Shown here in pieces: positions 43,018 to 52,352 of a DNA stretch of 64,000 nucleotides. The position numbers and the translations under genes are program-made. The DNA is from Marinobacter sp. F4206 (lineage in GTDB: Bacteria; Pseudomonadota; Gammaproteobacteria; Pseudomonadales; Oleiphilaceae). Where the stretch lies: contig NZ_JAHXKI010000001.1 in NCBI RefSeq assembly GCF_019392195.1, forward strand, positions 1-64,000. The letters are read 5' to 3'. Position 1 is the first letter of the stretch. Each line of letters opens with the position of its first letter. The notes under the pieces were generated by a model, which saw only the letters and a program-made list of their open reading frames with translations, was not told the origin of the DNA and ran no database searches.

Positions 43018-43290
43018 ATGAAACTGATCAATAGAAAACAATTACTCGTTTTGTCTGCGGTGAGCCTGGTGGTTTCTCTGGGCGGGTGCGCCTCGCCTTC
43101 CTCCGAGTGGGATTTCGGAAACTCCGTAAGAACTATGGTTGCTTCCCAGAAGTACGTGCCGCCGGGTCAGGAACCCCCGGCACTGCCCACCATGGACGGC
43201 GCCCGCGCGGCCGGTACCGTGGAACGTAACCGAATGGCAGCACCAGCCCCACAGCGCATTTATCAGGGTATGGGTGGCGCAGAGCTCTAA
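43018..43290 (+). CDS. Small Tad-locus lipoprotein
   Basis: A 90-residue lipoprotein: signal peptide and lipobox 'LGGC' (Cys about 25), followed by a short, proline-rich, low-complexity body ('VPPGQEPPALPTMDG'). It takes the place where other Tad loci carry CpaD/RcpB, an outer-membrane partner of the secretin, but is much shorter and shows no clear similarity. A pilotin-like or secretin-stabilising role is plausible from position only. Confidence 0.7.
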   Translation: MKLINRKQLLVLSAVSLVVSLGGCASPSSEWDFGNSVRTMVASQKYVPPGQEPPALPTMDGARAAGTVERNRMAAPAPQRIYQGMGGAEL

Positions 43291-43325
43291 GATTGCGCGG
43301 TAGATGATGACAAGGAGGCAGCATC

Positions 43326-44534
43326 ATGCAAGGCATCAGCCGGACGATCCCCGTTCACCAGGCCCAACAGGGCGCCATTCTGCCGCTGTTTGCAGTCTCC
43401 TTGCTGGCTATCCTGGGGATGGCGGCATTGGCGCTTGATATGAGCCACGCCCACCTTGAGAAAACGCGGCTTCAGAACAGCCTCGATGCTGCAGCGCTCA
43501 GCGTCGCCAAGGTGCTTGATCAAACGGGCAATACTCTGGTTGCTGAGATGGCTGGTCGCGACACCTTTGCCGCTAACCTGGCTGAGCCGGGTAATACGGC
43601 CCTTGGCGAAGCGCTCGCCAGCGGTGGGCTGACGGTAACAGTTGAGTTTTCCTCCACCCTCAACCCCTTTGTACCTGCAACCGTGCCCGCGCAATACGTC
43701 CGGGTGCGCGCAGAGGGCTATGACGTGGAGAACTGGTTTGCCCCCTTGTTTGGATTCGACCGCACCGAAATTCCGGGATCGGCGGTAGCCGGTCCCAGTC
43801 CGACCCTCGGTAACGTCTGCAATGTTGCTCCCATGATGGTCTGTGGCACGGACCCATCTTCGGCTCCGGTCGGGACCACGTACGGTTATTCCCGTGGCGA
43901 TGTGGAGATGCTGAAGATTGGCGCCGGGGACGCGTCTTCGGTAGGCAATGGCAACTTCTACCTCGTGCGCCTTGATGGCAGTGCGGGCGGCGCTGATGTC
44001 CGGGACGCGGCGGCCGGAAAGTATGACAGTTGCCTGAGCACTGGTGAGGCGATTGAGACCGAGCCGGGCAATACCGTGGGGCCTTTCGCCCAGGGCATCA
44101 ACACGCGAGTGGGTGTCTACAACGGCCCGGTCAGTGCCGATGACTACCCGCCGGATTGGTTTACGGATCACGACAGTTACACCGAAACGGACTATGACAA
44201 CGGGGTGGCGCCGGGATACGACCTTGATTGGTACCTTTCGCAAATGGCCAATGTCAATCCCGCGGCCCCGCCTTCCGGTGTTCCTGGCCGACGGATATTG
44301 ACCGTTCCAGTCGGAGACTGCAATGGCCTTGCGAATGGCCAGAGCAGCGTCGATCTAGTGGGGTTCGCCTGTTTTTACATGATCACCAGGATGACTCAAA
44401 CCGGTCAATCCGTGTTCTTTGGCCAGTTCAAGGATGACTGCGGCGGCACCGGTGTTCCTGGCCCGAACCCGGTGACTGGCCCAGGCCCTCGCATTATCCA
44501 GTTGTACAAAGACCCGGATACCCTGGACAGCTGA
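43326..44534 (+). CDS. TadG-like pseudopilin-class protein
   Basis: A 402-residue protein with an N-terminal Tad-domain segment: 'QQGAILPLFAVSLLAILGMAALALDMSHAHLEKTRLQNSLDAAALSVAK' in family form (about 13-62), a hydrophobic helix followed by the conserved 'LQNSLDAAAL'. The remainder is a secreted-type domain with Asp/Gly-rich and Cys-containing stretches ('CNVAPMMVCGTD'). No full von Willebrand A motif is evident. The position before tadE/tadF and the length suggest the minor pilin or tip protein TadG. Confidence 0.82.
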   Translation: MQGISRTIPVHQAQQGAILPLFAVSLLAILGMAALALDMSHAHLEKTRLQNSLDAAALSVAKVLDQTGNTLVAEMAGRDTFAANLAEPGNTALGEALASGGLTVTVEFSSTLNPFVPATVPAQYVRVRAEGYDVENWFAPLFGFDRTEIPGSAVAGPSPTLGNVCNVAPMMVCGTDPSSAPVGTTYGYSRGDVEMLKIGAGDASSVGNGNFYLVRLDGSAGGADVRDAAAGKYDSCLSTGEAIETEPGNTVGPFAQGINTRVGVYNGPVSADDYPPDWFTDHDSYTETDYDNGVAPGYDLDWYLSQMANVNPAAPPSGVPGRRILTVPVGDCNGLANGQSSVDLVGFACFYMITRMTQTGQSVFFGQFKDDCGGTGVPGPNPVTGPGPRIIQLYKDPDTLDS

Positions 44535-44584
44535 TCGGCCACGCAGTGGCTTGCCTCGAAATCGAAAAAAGGAGTGGGCGGATC

Positions 44585-45046
44585 ATGAGAAAAGAACCTG
44601 GCTTGAAGCGGAAGCAAGAAGGCATTGCCATGCTTGAGTTTATGTTTTCAGCGCCCCTGCTCATTGTGTTGATGTTTGCCGTTACTGAGCTTGGCTGGGC
44701 CTTTCATCAGTACCACACCATGACCCGCGCGACACGGGATGGAGCCAGACACATGGCTTCCGGTGCGATGGTCGGTAGCGTCGGAATCATCTATTTGGAC
44801 AGCACGCTGGTTCAACAGACCGGCAATCTGGTGGTGTATGGCAACGTGAATGGAACCGGTACCCCACTTTTACCCAACTGGACCTCGGCTGGCGTTTCTG
44901 TAACCAGTCCGAATCCAACCCATATACGGGTGTCCGCCAATTACGACTACGTGCCGTTGGTAGGCGCAATTCCGACTTTCTACGGTGGGGACCCGCTCAG
45001 TCTTTCCTTCCAGATGCAAAGCACTGTGGAGATGAGGGCGTTATGA
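44585..45046 (+). CDS. tadE: TadE-like pseudopilin
   Basis: A 153-residue pseudopilin. The leader ends at G|IAMLEF, the Tad pseudopilin cleavage pattern, and is followed by a hydrophobic helix ('MFSAPLLIVLMFAVTELGW') and 'TRATRDGARHMASG', typical of TadE. ATG 44585 was chosen since it directly precedes the leader. It overlaps the following pseudopilin gene by four bases. Confidence 0.88.
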   Translation: MRKEPGLKRKQEGIAMLEFMFSAPLLIVLMFAVTELGWAFHQYHTMTRATRDGARHMASGAMVGSVGIIYLDSTLVQQTGNLVVYGNVNGTGTPLLPNWTSAGVSVTSPNPTHIRVSANYDYVPLVGAIPTFYGGDPLSLSFQMQSTVEMRAL

Positions 45047-45531
45047 ACAGTCATCTTAAAACCCAGGACGGCGCGCATACCGTCGAGTTTGCCATTGTTG
45101 GGGCGATGTTCTTCATCTTGCTGTTTGGCGCCATTGAGTTCGGTCGCCTGATGTTTGTTTGGAACACACTGGATGAAGTCAGTCGTAAGAGCGCCCGGGT
45201 AGCCGCGGTTTGCCCCGTAAACCACAGCGCCATTCGCCGGGTCGGTATGTTTGACGCCGCTGTATCGAGTGGTGCCAGCCCGGTTTTGCCGGGGCTCGAC
45301 GAAGCTAATATTCGAATTGACTACCTGGATCTAAGCGGGAGCGCCGTCGACCCCGCTACTAATTACCTGGACATCGCCTTTGTGCGGAGTGAGGTCACTG
45401 CGGTGCGTCATCGTCTGATTATTCCCTTTTTCTTTCAGGAGTTTGATCTACCGTCATTTATCACTGTTTTGCCCCGGGAAAGTCTCGGGGTTTCACCGGA
45501 AGGAACCGACTGTTTCGGAACCATAAGCTGA
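45043..45531 (+). CDS. tadF: TadE/TadF-like pseudopilin
   Basis: A 162-residue pseudopilin with the leader site G|AHTVEF and a hydrophobic helix ('AIVGAMFFILLFGAIEFG'). 'RLMFVWNTLDEVSRKSARVAAVCPVN' is the conserved TadE/F helix. It is co-translated with the preceding gene (ATGA overlap). TadE and TadF form a minor pilin pair needed for pilus biogenesis. Confidence 0.86.
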   Translation: MNSHLKTQDGAHTVEFAIVGAMFFILLFGAIEFGRLMFVWNTLDEVSRKSARVAAVCPVNHSAIRRVGMFDAAVSSGASPVLPGLDEANIRIDYLDLSGSAVDPATNYLDIAFVRSEVTAVRHRLIIPFFFQEFDLPSFITVLPRESLGVSPEGTDCFGTIS

Positions 45532-45555
45532 AACAGCAGGGATGAGGAACGTTCC

Positions 45556-46740
45556 ATGAAATCTAATATAAGAGTACTGCTGGCCGGCCGTGATGCCAGC
45601 CAACTAGCAGAGATGGAAAAGGTGCTTGTAAGCGGAACCTCGCACATCCTGAGCCTGCGCCACATCACCAATGGCAACTCAGATCCGCTCTATAACCTGC
45701 CAGAGATGCCCGAGACATTGATTTTCTGCCTTACCGGTGCCTGGGAGGACGAACTCCGGGCTCTTGAGGAGCGGCCGTTGGCCAAACGCCCCCCGACGAT
45801 TGTCGTGGGGCCGGAAAACATCACGACGATGCGAATGGCGATGCAGGTGGGGGCGCGGGATTACTTCAGTTTCCCATTACCAGAATACGATCTTAAGACG
45901 TCGCTGAACCGGATTGCAGAGGGCTTGCAGAGCGATGCGGGTATTCGTCACGCCAAACTGACTGCGGTCATCAATGCGAAAGGTGGTTCCGGCGCCAGTG
46001 TTATTGCGGCGACGCTGGCCCACAGTCTGGCCGCCAGGATAGGTCAACGGGTTTCGCTGCTGGATATGGACTTTCAGTTTGGCCATCTTTCCTCTCTGTT
46101 TGATCTTCCGCCGGAGGGTGGGCTGATTGATGCCATTGTGCGCTCCGAGAACATGGATGTGATGGCACTTGAGGGCCACATGCTCAAGCACAAGAGTGGG
46201 CTCCATATTCTGGGCAACACGTCGCAGCATATGATCGTACCCGGCGATATCGAGGAAGGGCAGTTGAAGAAGCTCATCGACGTGGTCCGGTCCGGCTACG
46301 ACCAGGTGATTGCCGATCTGCCAAGGCAGATAGACCCCGTGGCAGGCGTCGTCCTGGAGTCTGCAGATTCTATCCTTCTGGTGGTTCAGCAGAGCATTGC
46401 GCACATTCAGGATGCCCGTCAGATGCTTCGCTATCTGCACACATATCTGGGTATTCCGGCAACGCGGATGAAGGTCATTGTTAATCGCTGGGATAAGCGG
46501 CTCGACCTGAGCGTCGATGATATTCGCAAGAGCCTGGAAATTGAGGACGTCATTTGTATTCCCAACGATTTCGCCAAGGTGGCCGAAAGCGCCAATCTTG
46601 GCAAGCCGCTTCTCGAGTTTGCGCCCTCGTCACCGGTTTGCCGGAGTGTGGTGAGCCTGGCTGAGAATCTTAGTGGAAAGAAAGCCGAAACCGGGCAGTT
46701 CGGGCTTGGCAAGGTGCTTCGCAAACTGGCTCGAACATGA
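45556..46740 (+). CDS. tadZ: TadZ/CpaE polar-localisation ATPase
   Basis: A 394-residue ParA/MinD-like protein with an N-terminal atypical receiver domain (about 1-125) and a C-terminal ATPase domain (from about 135). The P-loop is '[18 protein letters not shown]', in which Ala replaces the Lys of the usual KGGxGKS; this is a known trait of TadZ/CpaE. '[19 protein letters not shown]' is the Walker A' region. It places the pilus machine at a pole in species studied. The gene precedes tadA by 10 bases. Confidence 0.92.
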   Translation: MKSNIRVLLAGRDASQLAEMEKVLVSGTSHILSLRHITNGNSDPLYNLPEMPETLIFCLTGAWEDELRALEERPLAKRPPTIVVGPENITTMRMAMQVGARDYFSFPLPEYDLKTSLNRIAEGLQSDAGIRHAKLTAVINAKGGSGASVIAATLAHSLAARIGQRVSLLDMDFQFGHLSSLFDLPPEGGLIDAIVRSENMDVMALEGHMLKHKSGLHILGNTSQHMIVPGDIEEGQLKKLIDVVRSGYDQVIADLPRQIDPVAGVVLESADSILLVVQQSIAHIQDARQMLRYLHTYLGIPATRMKVIVNRWDKRLDLSVDDIRKSLEIEDVICIPNDFAKVAESANLGKPLLEFAPSSPVCRSVVSLAENLSGKKAETGQFGLGKVLRKLART

Positions 46741-46750
46741 GGTGTACGTG

Positions 46751-48112
46751 ATGACTACCAACGGAATGAACGATGTGTCTTTTGCACGATTCGGGGTTAA
46801 CGGCCACAGCAGTGATGGCGACCAGGCCCGGCGGGCGGAGGAAGAGCAGGAACGAATTTGTAAGAAGAACCTGCGCCAAAAGCTCATGAAAGTTCTGGAT
46901 CTTTCCCTGATCAGTACGCTCGGTCGGGAAGAAGCGGAAAGCCAGATTCTGGCTATCGGTCAGCAGTTGATGAATGAGGATTCGGTACCGTTGAGCCTGA
47001 ATTCCCGGCAGCGCGTACTTAAACAGATTCTGGACGACATCCTTGGTCTGGGGCCTCTGGAGCCGCTGCTTGCCGACAAGAGCATTGCCGATATCCTGGT
47101 CAATGGCTTTAACAGTGTCTACGTTGAGCGAAACGGCAAACTTGAAAAGGTGGATGTCACATTCAGCAGTGATTCGCACCTTCTGAACGTGATCGATCGT
47201 ATCGTTTCCAGTGTCGGGCGCCGCATCGACGAGTCTTCCCCCATGGTTGACGCACGCCTGCAGGACGGGTCCCGGGTCAATGCGATTATCCCCCCCCTGG
47301 CCGTCGACGGCCCCCTGTTATCAATCCGCCGGTTCTCAATTGGCCGTCTGTCGGTCGAAGCTCTCATCGAAAAGGGCACACTGACGGCTCCGATCGCGGA
47401 ACTGCTTGAGGCCATTGTAAAGGGCAGACTGAACGTTCTTATATCCGGTGGTACCGGTTCCGGTAAGACCACCTTGCTGAACGTGCTGTCGGGATTCGTT
47501 CCCCACGATGAGCGCATTGTTACCATTGAGGACTCCGCTGAACTCCAGTTGCAACAACCGCACGTGGCGCGGCTGGAAACCCGTCCTCCGAATATTGAGA
47601 GCAAGGGCGAAGTCAGTCAGCGGGATCTGGTTCGGAACAGTCTCCGCATGAGGCCGGACAGGATTATTGTCGGCGAGGTCAGGGGAGCTGAGGCCCTTGA
47701 TATGTTGCAGGCCATGAACACCGGCCACGACGGATCAATGACTACTTTGCACGCGAATTCGCCACGGGATGCGCTCACCCGAATTGAAAACATGGTATCG
47801 ATGGCCAGTGCCAGCATGCCCATAAAAGCGATTCGTGCGCAGGTGGCGTCTGCTATCGATGTGGTCTTGCAGGTGGAGCGTCAGGAAGACGGCACCCGAC
47901 GGCTGGTAAGCGTTCAGGAAATAAATGGGATGGAGGGCGAAGTCATTACCATGTCCGAGCTGTTCACCTTCCGGCGTCGTGGCAAGGATGAAGACGGCCG
48001 GGTGATTGGAAGTTATGCAGCGACCGGCATCGTACCGCGGTTTCATGAACACCTTCAGCAACGTGGGATTGAGGTGCCGTTCTCCCTTTACAACCCGGAT
48101 CTGGAGGGCTGA
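46751..48112 (+). CDS. tadA: TadA/CpaF secretion motor ATPase
   Basis: A 453-residue hexameric ATPase of the type II/IV secretion family driving Flp pilus extension (and retraction in studied examples). Walker A is '[11 protein letters not shown]' (about 232-242), '[11 protein letters not shown]' is the Asp box, '[16 protein letters not shown]' Walker B and '[17 protein letters not shown]' the His box. The ATG at 46751 avoids overlap with tadZ. Confidence 0.95.
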   Translation: MTTNGMNDVSFARFGVNGHSSDGDQARRAEEEQERICKKNLRQKLMKVLDLSLISTLGREEAESQILAIGQQLMNEDSVPLSLNSRQRVLKQILDDILGLGPLEPLLADKSIADILVNGFNSVYVERNGKLEKVDVTFSSDSHLLNVIDRIVSSVGRRIDESSPMVDARLQDGSRVNAIIPPLAVDGPLLSIRRFSIGRLSVEALIEKGTLTAPIAELLEAIVKGRLNVLISGGTGSGKTTLLNVLSGFVPHDERIVTIEDSAELQLQQPHVARLETRPPNIESKGEVSQRDLVRNSLRMRPDRIIVGEVRGAEALDMLQAMNTGHDGSMTTLHANSPRDALTRIENMVSMASASMPIKAIRAQVASAIDVVLQVERQEDGTRRLVSVQEINGMEGEVITMSELFTFRRRGKDEDGRVIGSYAATGIVPRFHEHLQQRGIEVPFSLYNPDLEG

Positions 48113-48115
48113 ACC

Positions 48116-49099
48116 ATGGACGTATTGGGAGACAACCTCTGGACCTTTGTCGGGCTCGTCTTTGTTGCGGTTTTCCTGCTTTCACAGGGGTTGGTCATTC
48201 CGGTTTTTGGCGAGAGCAGGGCTGCGCGAAAGCGCATGCGCCGCAGGATGAAAACCCTGGTAGCTGAAGCGGATAACCAGCAAAGGATTTCCCTGCTTCG
48301 AGACCATTACACGAGTAAGCTCAATCCTCTGGAAAGGCGCCTTGAGTTACTGAGTGTCCTCGAGCCGCTGCGGAACTTGATATCCCAGAGCGGGCTCCAG
48401 ACGCCCGCCTACCGAGTGATCCTGCTTGCCCTGGTGCTGGCAGCGATTACTGGCAGTATTGCCTGGAGCCTGAGTAAGAGCTATTGGGCACCTATGGTGG
48501 GTGCCCCAATTGGTTTAATTGTTCCTTTTCTCTACATCAGAAAGAAGCGGGCGACCAGAATAGCTCGCATTGAAGAGCAGCTGCCAGATGTTGTGGACGT
48601 TATCATCCGGGCTCTGAGAGCCGGTCACCCCTTCGTTGAAGCCATTCGTCTGGTGTCGACTGAAATGCAGAGTCCGGTCAAAGATGAATTCAGAACCACC
48701 TTTAACGAGATCAATTATGGCGGCGATGTTCGCGCGGCCTTGATGGGCCTGCTGCAGCGGGTGCCAAGCATACTGGTTATGTCTCTCATTACTGCAGTGC
48801 TGGTGCAACGGGAGTCTGGTGGCAATTTGGCGGAGGTTCTGGAAAAAATTGCCGCCGTCATTCGGGGACGGTTTAAATTTCAACGCAAAGTGCGGACTCT
48901 GTCTGCCGAAGGGCGAATTTCGGCCTGGGTGCTCACCATGACCCCCTTCGTACTGTTCGTCATGATTTCGTTGGTCAATCCCAACTATATGCCAATGCTT
49001 CTTGAGAGTCCTCGGGGAGGGGATATTATTCTTGTGTCACTGATTTTGGTCGTGGTTGGCGTGTTTTGGATCAAGAAAGTGCTTAACCTCAAGGTGTAA
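48116..49099 (+). CDS. tadB: TadB inner-membrane platform protein
   Basis: A 327-residue GspF-like membrane protein. There is one N-terminal segment, a pair near residues 98-140 ('VILLALVLAAITGSIAW'), the conserved 'QLPDVVDVIIRALRAGHPFVEAIRLVSTE' region in family form (about 155-183), and two C-terminal segments. It forms the inner-membrane platform with TadC. It begins two bases after the tadA stop. Confidence 0.93.
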   Translation: MDVLGDNLWTFVGLVFVAVFLLSQGLVIPVFGESRAARKRMRRRMKTLVAEADNQQRISLLRDHYTSKLNPLERRLELLSVLEPLRNLISQSGLQTPAYRVILLALVLAAITGSIAWSLSKSYWAPMVGAPIGLIVPFLYIRKKRATRIARIEEQLPDVVDVIIRALRAGHPFVEAIRLVSTEMQSPVKDEFRTTFNEINYGGDVRAALMGLLQRVPSILVMSLITAVLVQRESGGNLAEVLEKIAAVIRGRFKFQRKVRTLSAEGRISAWVLTMTPFVLFVMISLVNPNYMPMLLESPRGGDIILVSLILVVVGVFWIKKVLNLKV

Positions 49100-49111
49100 G
49101 GGAGTAACACC

Positions 49112-50071
49112 ATGGACTATCTTATCGGACTTTTGAACTCGACTCTGCAGAACGAGCAGGTAGCAGAATGGGCTTTCGTCGGTCTAATGGGGGCTGCGGT
49201 TTTTTGTGTTGGGCTCGCAGGAATCTTCTTGATTTCAACGATCTTCAATCCGGTACGTGACAGGCTTCAAACGGTAGTCGGCACCGAACAGGAGGCTAAA
49301 GCACCGAAAACTGGCGCGATGGTCCTGCTGGTTGGAAAGGTGGCCCCCTTCGTTCTGCCCAAGAAGGCCAGTGAACGGGGGCGCACCAGCGAACGCCTTA
49401 TGCATGCAGGTTTCCGGGGCGACAACGCCTTGGCAACCTTCTATGCAATTAAGACGTTGCTGATTGTTGGGCTGCCTGCGTCGGTTCTCCTGATTATAAA
49501 CTGGATTCCGTCTATCACCTCGATGGAGGCGATACAGGCGGGCGCTTTCGCAGTTCTGGCAGGTGTTATTATCCCGAACTATGTATTGTCTAAACTTATA
49601 AAGCGCCGTAAGCGTCTGCTTTATAACGGGTTTCCGGATGCTCTTGATCTGCTCGTGGTATGCACTGAAGCGGGCTTTGGGCTCAAACCCGCGCTTCAGC
49701 GAGTCGCAGACGAAGTCTCGGTTGGGCACCCGGAACTGGCCCAGGAATTCGCACTGGTGAATGCTGAGATGCGTGCTGGCGTTGAACGGTCAGAGGCATT
49801 GCATAATCTGGCAGACCGAACGGGACTCGAGGAGATTGCCGGCCTTGTCACGCTGCTGAGCCAGAGCTTGCGGTTTGGAACCAGTGTTGCGGAATCTCTG
49901 CGAATTTACTCGGAGGAATTTCGCGATAAACGAATGCAAAAAGCGGAGGAAGAGGCTGGAAAAATCTCGACTAAATTGATCTTTCCTCTGGTTTTTTGCA
50001 TGTTTCCCGCTTTTTTTGTAGTTGCAATCGGGCCAGCGGTTGTCGGGCTCCTAGACCATTTCAAGGGCTAG
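49112..50071 (+). CDS. tadC: TadC inner-membrane platform protein
   Basis: A 319-residue GspF-like protein with the TadC hallmark 'FPDALDLLVVCTEAGFGLKPALQRVADE' in family form (about 172-199), 'LVTLLSQSLRFGTSVAESLRIYSEEFR' and the closing 'KLIFPLVFCMFPAFFVVAIGPAVVG'. It partners TadB. The gene lies 12 bases downstream of tadB. Confidence 0.94.
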   Translation: MDYLIGLLNSTLQNEQVAEWAFVGLMGAAVFCVGLAGIFLISTIFNPVRDRLQTVVGTEQEAKAPKTGAMVLLVGKVAPFVLPKKASERGRTSERLMHAGFRGDNALATFYAIKTLLIVGLPASVLLIINWIPSITSMEAIQAGAFAVLAGVIIPNYVLSKLIKRRKRLLYNGFPDALDLLVVCTEAGFGLKPALQRVADEVSVGHPELAQEFALVNAEMRAGVERSEALHNLADRTGLEEIAGLVTLLSQSLRFGTSVAESLRIYSEEFRDKRMQKAEEEAGKISTKLIFPLVFCMFPAFFVVAIGPAVVGLLDHFKG

Positions 50072-50137
50072 AAGGGCTAAACGGTAACCAGGCCAAAGAC
50101 GGTACAGGGCTTTCAACTAAGAAGGGAGTAGTACGCC

Positions 50138-51064
50138 ATGAAAGGCACCAATTGGATGGTAAAAGGAAGTAGTGTGGTTCTGGCTCTGGCCTTCCTGGCC
50201 GGATGTGCATCAACGCCAACGGGTGGTGGTGAAGATTATTCGGGACTTTACAGTGGCAAATCGGAACTGACGTTTTCTACCCTTCTTCCCGTCGAATCCG
50301 CGGCTGAAGGCATTGCCCGAGGCGACGCGGCCCGTGCTCGAGGCGATCTCGATCAGGCTATTTTCGAGTACATTCGTACCCTCGAATTAGAGCCGGATAA
50401 CCCCGAGAGTTTCTACAAAATCGGGGCTATAAACCTTCAAAAGGAAGAATTAACCAAAGCTCATACCGCCTTTCAGAGTGCCCTTGAAAAGGATGCCGAT
50501 CACGCAGGATCCCTTGAGGGCATGGGCCTGGTCCTGATGCAGATGCGCCAGCCGGACCGGGCCCGACTCGTACTGGAGAAAGCGGTCAGCCTGGATCCAA
50601 AGTTGGGTAAGGCCCACAATGCGCTTGGTATTCTGGCGGATCTGCGGGGCGATTTTGAACGCGCCGGGCAGCATTACAATGACGCCTTGATGCTGTCGCC
50701 GCTGAGTGCGCGCATCCAGAACAATCTCGGCTACTCGCATTACCTGGCGGGCCAATGGGAGCAGGCGGAGCGGGCGTACCTTGCGGCTCTCAATGTCGAT
50801 CCCTGGCACAAGAGAGCCTGGCAAAATCTGGGGCAACTCTACACACGTCAGGAACGCTTCGATGAGGCCCTTGAGGTGTTAACTGAGGTGATGTCTGAAG
50901 CAGAGGCCCTGAATACCATGGGGTACATCAGCATGAGCGGTGAAAAGTTTGAGGATGCGGAGAAATTTTTTACTCAGGCCGCACAGGCCTCGCCGAGTTA
51001 CTACGTCACGGCGAACGAAAACCTGGAACAGGTCCGGCGGCAGATTGCCAAGCGAGAGCCCTGA
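50138..51064 (+). CDS. tadD: TadD TPR lipoprotein
   Basis: A 308-residue outer-membrane lipoprotein (lipobox 'LAGC', Cys about 23) with tetratricopeptide repeats from about residue 60 to 300 ('DLDQAIFEYIRTLELEPDNPE', 'GSLEGMGLVLMQMRQPDRA', 'KAHNALGILADLRGDFERAG'). TadD is a pilotin/assembly factor that helps the secretin form. It closes the Tad locus; the strong site AAGAAGGGAG precedes the ATG. Confidence 0.9.
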   Translation: MKGTNWMVKGSSVVLALAFLAGCASTPTGGGEDYSGLYSGKSELTFSTLLPVESAAEGIARGDAARARGDLDQAIFEYIRTLELEPDNPESFYKIGAINLQKEELTKAHTAFQSALEKDADHAGSLEGMGLVLMQMRQPDRARLVLEKAVSLDPKLGKAHNALGILADLRGDFERAGQHYNDALMLSPLSARIQNNLGYSHYLAGQWEQAERAYLAALNVDPWHKRAWQNLGQLYTRQERFDEALEVLTEVMSEAEALNTMGYISMSGEKFEDAEKFFTQAAQASPSYYVTANENLEQVRRQIAKREP

Positions 51065-51097
51065 TACTCTTTGAGTGAACTATTGTCCCAGTGAACA

Positions 51098-51133
51098 GAT
51101 CCGGCCATCGGTTTATCCTCAAATGGCCGGATC
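51098..51133. terminator. Hairpin between the convergent tadD and RES toxin genes
   Basis: GATCCGGCCAT (51098-51108) and ATGGCCGGATC (51123-51133) form an 11-bp perfect stem around a 14-base loop, at the junction of convergent genes and overlapping the RES stop codon. There is no strong T-run, so a bidirectional terminator is likely but not certain. Confidence 0.5.
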
Positions 51134-51913
51134 GGGCAAGCTACCGTTAATCAGAAACTGACCCCGGGAAAACTCCAGCACCTCCCGGGAGCCATCCTCT
51201 CCGGTGAGACTCATTGATACTGATTCGGTGCCGGTGACAACGATCAATCGCATCTTTTCCCGGGGTTTGCGATCTTTCAATGCTCCGGGTTCAAACAACG
51301 CTGCGTTTATACCTTCCATGCCGTCATGAGCGTCGTAGGGCAGTTCATACAATCCGGCCTGCAGTGCCCGGGCTGACAGGAACTGGAATGCCTGCACGTC
51401 ACAGTTACGCATTTCAGAGCCCAATCTTTGAGTCAGTTCGTAGCTGGAGGGATGGGTCATTTCGTCATGCAGCTCACGCCATGCATTGCCCTGTAAACGG
51501 ATGCCGCGTTCGGTTCGAATCCTGGCGCCGAATACCGTGTGAAGCGTCCGCAGCGGCTTTGGGAAAGGTTTGGTGACGTGGCCGGTGAACACGAAACGGT
51601 AGAACGCGGTTTCAGCGAGTGCAGTGGTTACCGTCATGGCACCGTAGAAAAGGCTTTTCTCGAACGCTCGGCCAAAGCGCGAGCCATGTTTCAGGGGCGG
51701 ATAGCGAAAGGGCGTGGCGAGCAGGTAGTGAAGGGCCCGGGTGCCCCTGGCACGGGCGGGCTTGGTTGTTTCCAGCAATTCCTCCAGCCGCGCCTGTTCC
51801 GGAATGTTGTCCACCAGACGGGTTGTGGCGATCTCTTCCTGAGACTCTACGACCCGGTAAGCGGTTCCCTGCAACGGCTCAAGGCTTTGGGTAATGCGAT
51901 CTTCATAACTCAA
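51119..51913 (-). CDS. RES domain toxin of a RES/Xre toxin-antitoxin pair
   Basis: A 264-residue RES-domain protein. 'HGSRFGRAFEKSLFYGAMTVTTALAETAFYRF' in family form (about 76-107) carries the conserved Arg, Tyr and Glu of the RES fold; 'KDRKPREKMRLIVVTG' lies near the end. RES toxins are ADP-ribosyltransferase-like: MbcT and relatives degrade NAD+, ParT modifies Prs. This member has about 60 extra N-terminal residues compared with short RES toxins. It follows the Xre gene with a four-base overlap, the usual antitoxin-first order. Confidence 0.85.
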   Translation of the reverse strand: MSYEDRITQSLEPLQGTAYRVVESQEEIATTRLVDNIPEQARLEELLETTKPARARGTRALHYLLATPFRYPPLKHGSRFGRAFEKSLFYGAMTVTTALAETAFYRFVFTGHVTKPFPKPLRTLHTVFGARIRTERGIRLQGNAWRELHDEMTHPSSYELTQRLGSEMRNCDVQAFQFLSARALQAGLYELPYDAHDGMEGINAALFEPGALKDRKPREKMRLIVVTGTESVSMSLTGEDGSREVLEFSRGQFLINGSLPDPAI

Positions 51914-52275
51914 AGCTTACCCCGCATGGCATCCAGGTAGTAATTGACCCGAACCAGACCTTCCGCGGATCTGATCAGCTGACGCGGGATAGCCTCGAAA
52001 TACCGGTTCTCAGTGTTGATCCAGTGTTTCATGGCTTCCGCCTCGCCACCGGTCAAGGCATAGACGCTGCGGTAGAGTCGGATGAAGAGCAGGGCAAGTT
52101 CCCCGGCTTTGCTGTCAGGATCAATCCCATCCCGAACCAGGCCCGTTCTGTTTCTGCCAACGATCTCGGCCAGCTCGGTCTGATTGAAGCCAAACGCCTT
52201 TCCGGCGTTGATCAACGCCTTTGAGAGCAGCGCTTTGTCCTGAGTCGATTCGTTAGGTACTTTCACCGTACTCAT
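51910..52275 (-). CDS. Xre/MbcA/ParS family antitoxin
   Basis: A 121-residue antitoxin. A short helix-turn-helix ('FNQTELAEIVGRNRTGLVRDG', in family style, about 34-54) is followed by the C-terminal toxin-binding domain 'LFIRLYRSVYALTGGEAEAMKHWINTENRYF' in family form (about 66-97), the hallmark of antitoxins paired with RES toxins. It blocks the RES active site and usually represses its own promoter. The ATG at 52275 was chosen at the frame start. Confidence 0.87.
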   Translation of the reverse strand: MSTVKVPNESTQDKALLSKALINAGKAFGFNQTELAEIVGRNRTGLVRDGIDPDSKAGELALLFIRLYRSVYALTGGEAEAMKHWINTENRYFEAIPRQLIRSAEGLVRVNYYLDAMRGKL

Positions 52276-52290
52276 GGCCTGAGACCTCTT

Positions 52291-52333
52291 GTCTATTTTT
52301 CACAGTATAGACCAAGTGTGTGAAATATTGACA
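52291..52333 (-). promoter_or_regulatory. Promoter/operator of the RES/Xre operon
   Basis: On the minus strand TATACT (52309-52304) fits a -10, with a weak -35 (TGTCAA at 52333-52328, 18-base spacer). The inverted repeat GTCTAT (52291-52296) / ATAGAC (52307-52312) overlaps the -10 and is a candidate operator for self-repression by the antitoxin. Confidence 0.5.
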
Positions 52334-52352
52334 GGAGTCGGCTGTCCCGACC

